Shown here: positions 60,993 through 64,000 of the stretch, piece after piece
Position numbering within the stretch: the first letter of the stretch is position 1
Layout: every line of letters begins with the position of its first letter
Origin: Phascolomyces articulosus
Lineage: Eukaryota; Mucoromycota; Mucoromycetes; Mucorales; Lichtheimiaceae
NCBI GenBank assembly: GCA_025677815.1
Contig: JAIXMP010000068.1
Coordinates: forward strand, 1-64,000
DNA: 64,000 bases
Direction of reading: 5' to 3'
Notes under the pieces: model-generated
Seen by the model: only the letters and a program-made list of their open reading frames with translations
What the model was told of the DNA's origin: nothing
Databases searched by the model: none
Program-made: the position numbers and the translations under genes

Positions 60993-61854
60993 ATCTGAGG
61001 GGGAAAACAGTGGATTGAGTAGGTATATATATTATTCACAAAAAAAGAAAGAGTGAAAAGAGAAGGGTAAAAAAAGAAAAACAGTGTAAAAAGTAACTTT
61101 AGGTATACGTCATTGTTTATTTGTATGGGATGTTGAAATATTAAGTGCATTGCTCATGTGTTGGATGCATCTATGTATACTGTACTGTTGAATAATCCCA
61201 ATCTCTTTTGAATTTAGTCTTTTTCATAGAATATGTTAATACTTGTTAATACTAATAACCTGTAGGATGGTTTTTTGTTTTTCCCAGCTGTGCTACAGTT
61301 TCTTTTCTTATTGATTCAAGCACTATTGTTATTGTTATTATTATTATATGGTGCCATTATTATCTTATAGATTATATATGAAGTGAAACGTCGTGTGTGT
61401 GTGTGAAAACCAGATACAGATTAAAACATGGGGCACATGTGGACACAAATGGCAAGTTTTAAATGGCAAGTTTATTATTATATCCTATTCACCGTGCACT
61501 TTTGATTTCAATGGTTGAATATATCCCAAAAAAAAGGAGTGTATAAAAAGCATTCCTACGAGTGCTTTTCTTTTCAATGATAAACGTACTTGCCATCGTC
61601 ATTACTCATTATATAACAGAGAAATAGATATATACTAACTACTCGCTACATTTATTTATCATATTGTTTGAATTATATACATGATTTGTTTGAAACAGTT
61701 TTTGGCCAACAGGTTGTCTTGTTACGATATAAATCACTTGTACTACCCTATCGTTAAAATAGATAAATAAATAGCTTGTAGGCATATCGATTGTATGATT
61801 TGTTTAATCACTAGTGACTCCATATATACCTTATTTTCATTATTTGATAAACCA
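60993..61854. other. Intergenic, no gene supported
   Basis: AT-rich; includes (TG)n near 61,394-61,405 and ATT-rich stretches near 61,325-61,350. Confidence 0.5.
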
Positions 61855-61962
61855 TTAATACGACCACAAGAAGAAGGATAAAAACCCAATAATTGCTATG
61901 ATGATGCCTGACATTAGGATCAAAAGGATCCAATCGTGATTCAATTTACTAATACGTAACAT
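61855..61962 (-). CDS. Possible 35-residue membrane micropeptide (or exon)
   Basis: On minus an ATG at 61,962 opens a 35-codon frame: MLRISKLNHDWILLILM, then SGIIIAIIGFLSFFLWSY and TAA. It is a basic/polar start followed by a long hydrophobic helix with an aromatic end, like many small eukaryotic membrane subunits. It has GC-richer third positions than its surroundings. Upstream an AG (near 61,990) could be an acceptor, so this may be the last exon of a longer gene. No homolog is recalled. Confidence 0.35.
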   Translation of the reverse strand: MLRISKLNHDWILLILMSGIIIAIIGFLSFFLWSY

Positions 61963-62117
61963 AATAATATATACAAAAAATAGTCAGTCTCTATAAGGAT
62001 AATAATATAGGTATTATAAAACCATCCCTGTTATTTTCCTTACATTGTGTGTCGATCCAAATGTTGTTTCATTGTATTCTAAAACTTTTTTGCTCTATTT
62101 GGACCAGACTGTAATAA

Positions 62118-63226
62118 TTATTCTCCCTCTTGATGATGGAAAATCTCTTCTTCTAGTTCGGGCATGGATTGCTCGAGTGGTTGATGATGTATTTGTTCTT
62201 TTGGTTCTTTTTGGTGACGATATGTCACTTCTTCTGAATCTAACATGGATCGTTCTAGTTGGCACCGATCTATTTCTTCTACTGGTACTTGCATGGTTTG
62301 CTCAAATTGTTGCTGATGATCTGTTTGTTCCTCCAAGCTTTTCATTGATTGTTCAAGTTGCTCTTCCAACGGCTCTTGTTCATGCTGTTTTCGGTGACAT
62401 TCTCGATCTCCAGTATTGTTCATGCAAGGATGACTGCTGCTTGAAGCAGGTCTCTCTTTAATATGATTATACTGCTGTTCCCGCAGACGTACTCGTTCAT
62501 ACTTTTCACCAGAATTACGCTATAGATAGTGGGGTGAGTATATGAAACAGTGAATTACTTTTCTTGCCATGTATAAATATATTTGACTTACTAGTGCAAT
62601 AAAATCTGCATGAATTTCTCTCCATAATAGCTTATTCATCAAAATCCTATACATCAAATATGACAAATGACATGTTTTAGTAAACTCTATTTTCCATTTA
62701 TCATTATTATTACTAATTCATATACATATATATATATATATACACCTCTCTGTTTATTTATACGTACATGGGACGATATGTGTGTTCATCACGATAGACT
62801 GCATCCCATATGTCAAGATACTTGATCCTCCATGTTCGAAAAAGTTGTTTGGTTGAATGTTCATTGGTCAAAAAAGTAGACCAAAAGGCTGTGTCCAATT
62901 TACGGTCCTTGAAAAAATTGTCAAATTCTTTTCCATTCTTTGGATTCAAGAATGAATGTCTTGAGTTGTTTTGCTCCAAGAAAACTATCCAACTCCATTG
63001 TCTGTAGAATATGAATGCAGTGTCTGGAGAAGGTCGTGCTAATATATGCAACAGTGAAAAAAAGAGGATGAAGAAGAAAATGAAAACCACAAATTAACGT
63101 TTTTATAAATCGTCTTTTGACGATATTTATATAAAAAATATATTGAATTGATATAGGATCATGAAATGATTGATCAAAATGATTTATTGATGAAGAAGCA
63201 CTCGTTCCATGTATTATTTGCTCCAT
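62118..63226 (-). CDS. Orphan protein with Gln/Glu-rich C-terminal repeats
   Basis: Exons: about 63226-63091 (first exon, donor GTGGTT, least certain), 63038-62768, 62646-62592 and 62519-62118; if correct, 864 nt or 287 aa. The middle reads RPSPDTAFIFYRQWSWIVFL, then FWSTFLTNEHSTKQLFRTWR and DIWDAVYRDEHTYRP, an aromatic-rich globular domain I cannot name. The last about 85 residues hold four degenerate repeats of about 20 residues (LEQSMKSLEEQ, FEQTMQVPVEE, LERSMLDSEE, LEQSMPELEEE), probably a coiled coil. An ATG-only short exon (25 nt, donor GTGCTT) is an alternative start. Function unknown. Confidence 0.6.
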
Positions 63227-64000
63227 TGAAGCCTAAATTTATTATATTTTGCTTGAATAATGATAGAAGGTAAAGTGATCGTATCCTATACATTGATATA
63301 GCAGCATCAGTAATTCATACAGAGACTGGAATGGCATGTACATGCCTTTGGTGGCCTTCTAAGGCTAGAAATATAAAACCCAGAACTTGGAAGGCAGGTA
63401 AATATTTCTAGCATTTCTATTAGATTTGTTAATATTTTGGAAGACTAGAATTGCTTGAGAAATGCTCCAGGAAGGTCAGAAACGATTTACAAATACTAGA
63501 AATGTATATAACTTTTCTTCACTTTGTTCTAAAACTTACTTTTACTTGTGGTTTAAGGTGATAATATAATAGGTTAGTATTGGCTGAACACCATTGTTAT
63601 TACATATTTCTATGCTCATATTATATTAAAGTGCACCTATTTTCAGCTCTTTCTTATACAGGAAAAAGAGAAAAGTAGTAAAAGAAGTACGTGAGAAATA
63701 GCGTCACAGGAACATAATGGGTAGCTAATCTACATTAAAACCATTCATAGCATTTCCGGCCTTTTTGATAATAGAAATATTTACATTACATTTATAGGCT
63801 TTACAAATAGTATAAATATTAAAGTATTTTATTACTTTTGGAAATATACAAAATGTACATCAACCCTTCTGACGTTCTAAAGGTTAAAATATAAGGTAAT
63901 GACCAGAAATACCAGAAAGTCTTTGGGACGTAGATTTATTTTCCTGATGAAACGGATGAACAAGTACTACATTAATAAGGATAGAAAGCAGAGGATAATA
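63227..64000. other. Right-edge spacer with repeated TAGAAAT segments
   Basis: No gene is seen. The motif TAGAAAT/CTAGAAATA recurs (about 63,365, 63,495, 63,770) and AGGAAGGTC/GGAAGGCAGG segments resemble each other, as in a short interspersed element. Confidence 0.35.

Overview
This is an AT-rich nuclear segment from a filamentous fungus, most likely an early-diverging one (Mucoromycota, probably Mucorales). The reasons are: many short introns (about 50-120 nt) with GTAAGT/GTATGT donors and AG acceptors, compact intron-rich housekeeping genes, a fused eukaryotic NADH-glutamate synthase, and decayed fungal Tnp2/CACTA, Tc1/mariner and MULE-like transposons. I can see no prokaryotic operons, CRISPR arrays or convincing tRNA genes.

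Layout. Positions 1-12,000 are a transposon graveyard. An old minus-strand Tnp2 (CACTA-like) gene is split into an N-terminal part (about 8.77-10.32 kb) and a C-terminal part (about 1.08-2.69 kb). A younger two-gene CACTA-like element (2695-8760) sits between them, bounded by matching inverted repeats. A candidate solo LTR (8974-9287), a palindromic MITE-like repeat (10339-10496), the C-terminal half of a Tc1/mariner transposase (about 10.57-11.18 kb) and a degenerate piece of the 18S rRNA 3' end (about 11.69-11.81 kb) are stacked alongside. The in-frame stops and rDNA differences I could read in these relics are nearly all C:G to T:A changes.

From 12.6 kb the window is host gene space: glutamate synthase (GLT1, minus) head-to-head with phosphoglucomutase (plus), a tyrosine-phosphatase-family protein, a His-rich orphan, a Set9/Suv4-20-type histone methyltransferase, a secreted 3D/double-psi-barrel-type protein, a UFD1-domain protein with C-terminal zinc fingers, a PA-TM-RING ubiquitin ligase, a G-patch/C2H2 protein, a FabG-type 3-oxoacyl reductase, a DRS2-type phospholipid flippase, an orphan membrane protein, the tiny TOM7 subunit of the mitochondrial import pore, an F-box/LRR protein and small orphans. 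The gene-poor gaps at 37.7-38.1 kb and 54.7-55.8 kb hold further transposase relics.

Exon models were built by hand from splice consensus and frame. For GLT1, PGM, the phosphatase, SET9, the 3D protein, the UFD1-like, RING, G-patch, FabG, DRS2, TOM7 and F-box genes the summed exon lengths are exact multiples of three. The genes look like an ordinary eukaryotic neighbourhood rather than one pathway; the physical couplings are two divergent promoters (GLT1/PGM and G-patch/FabG). The least ordinary part is the nested transposon block with its biased decay.
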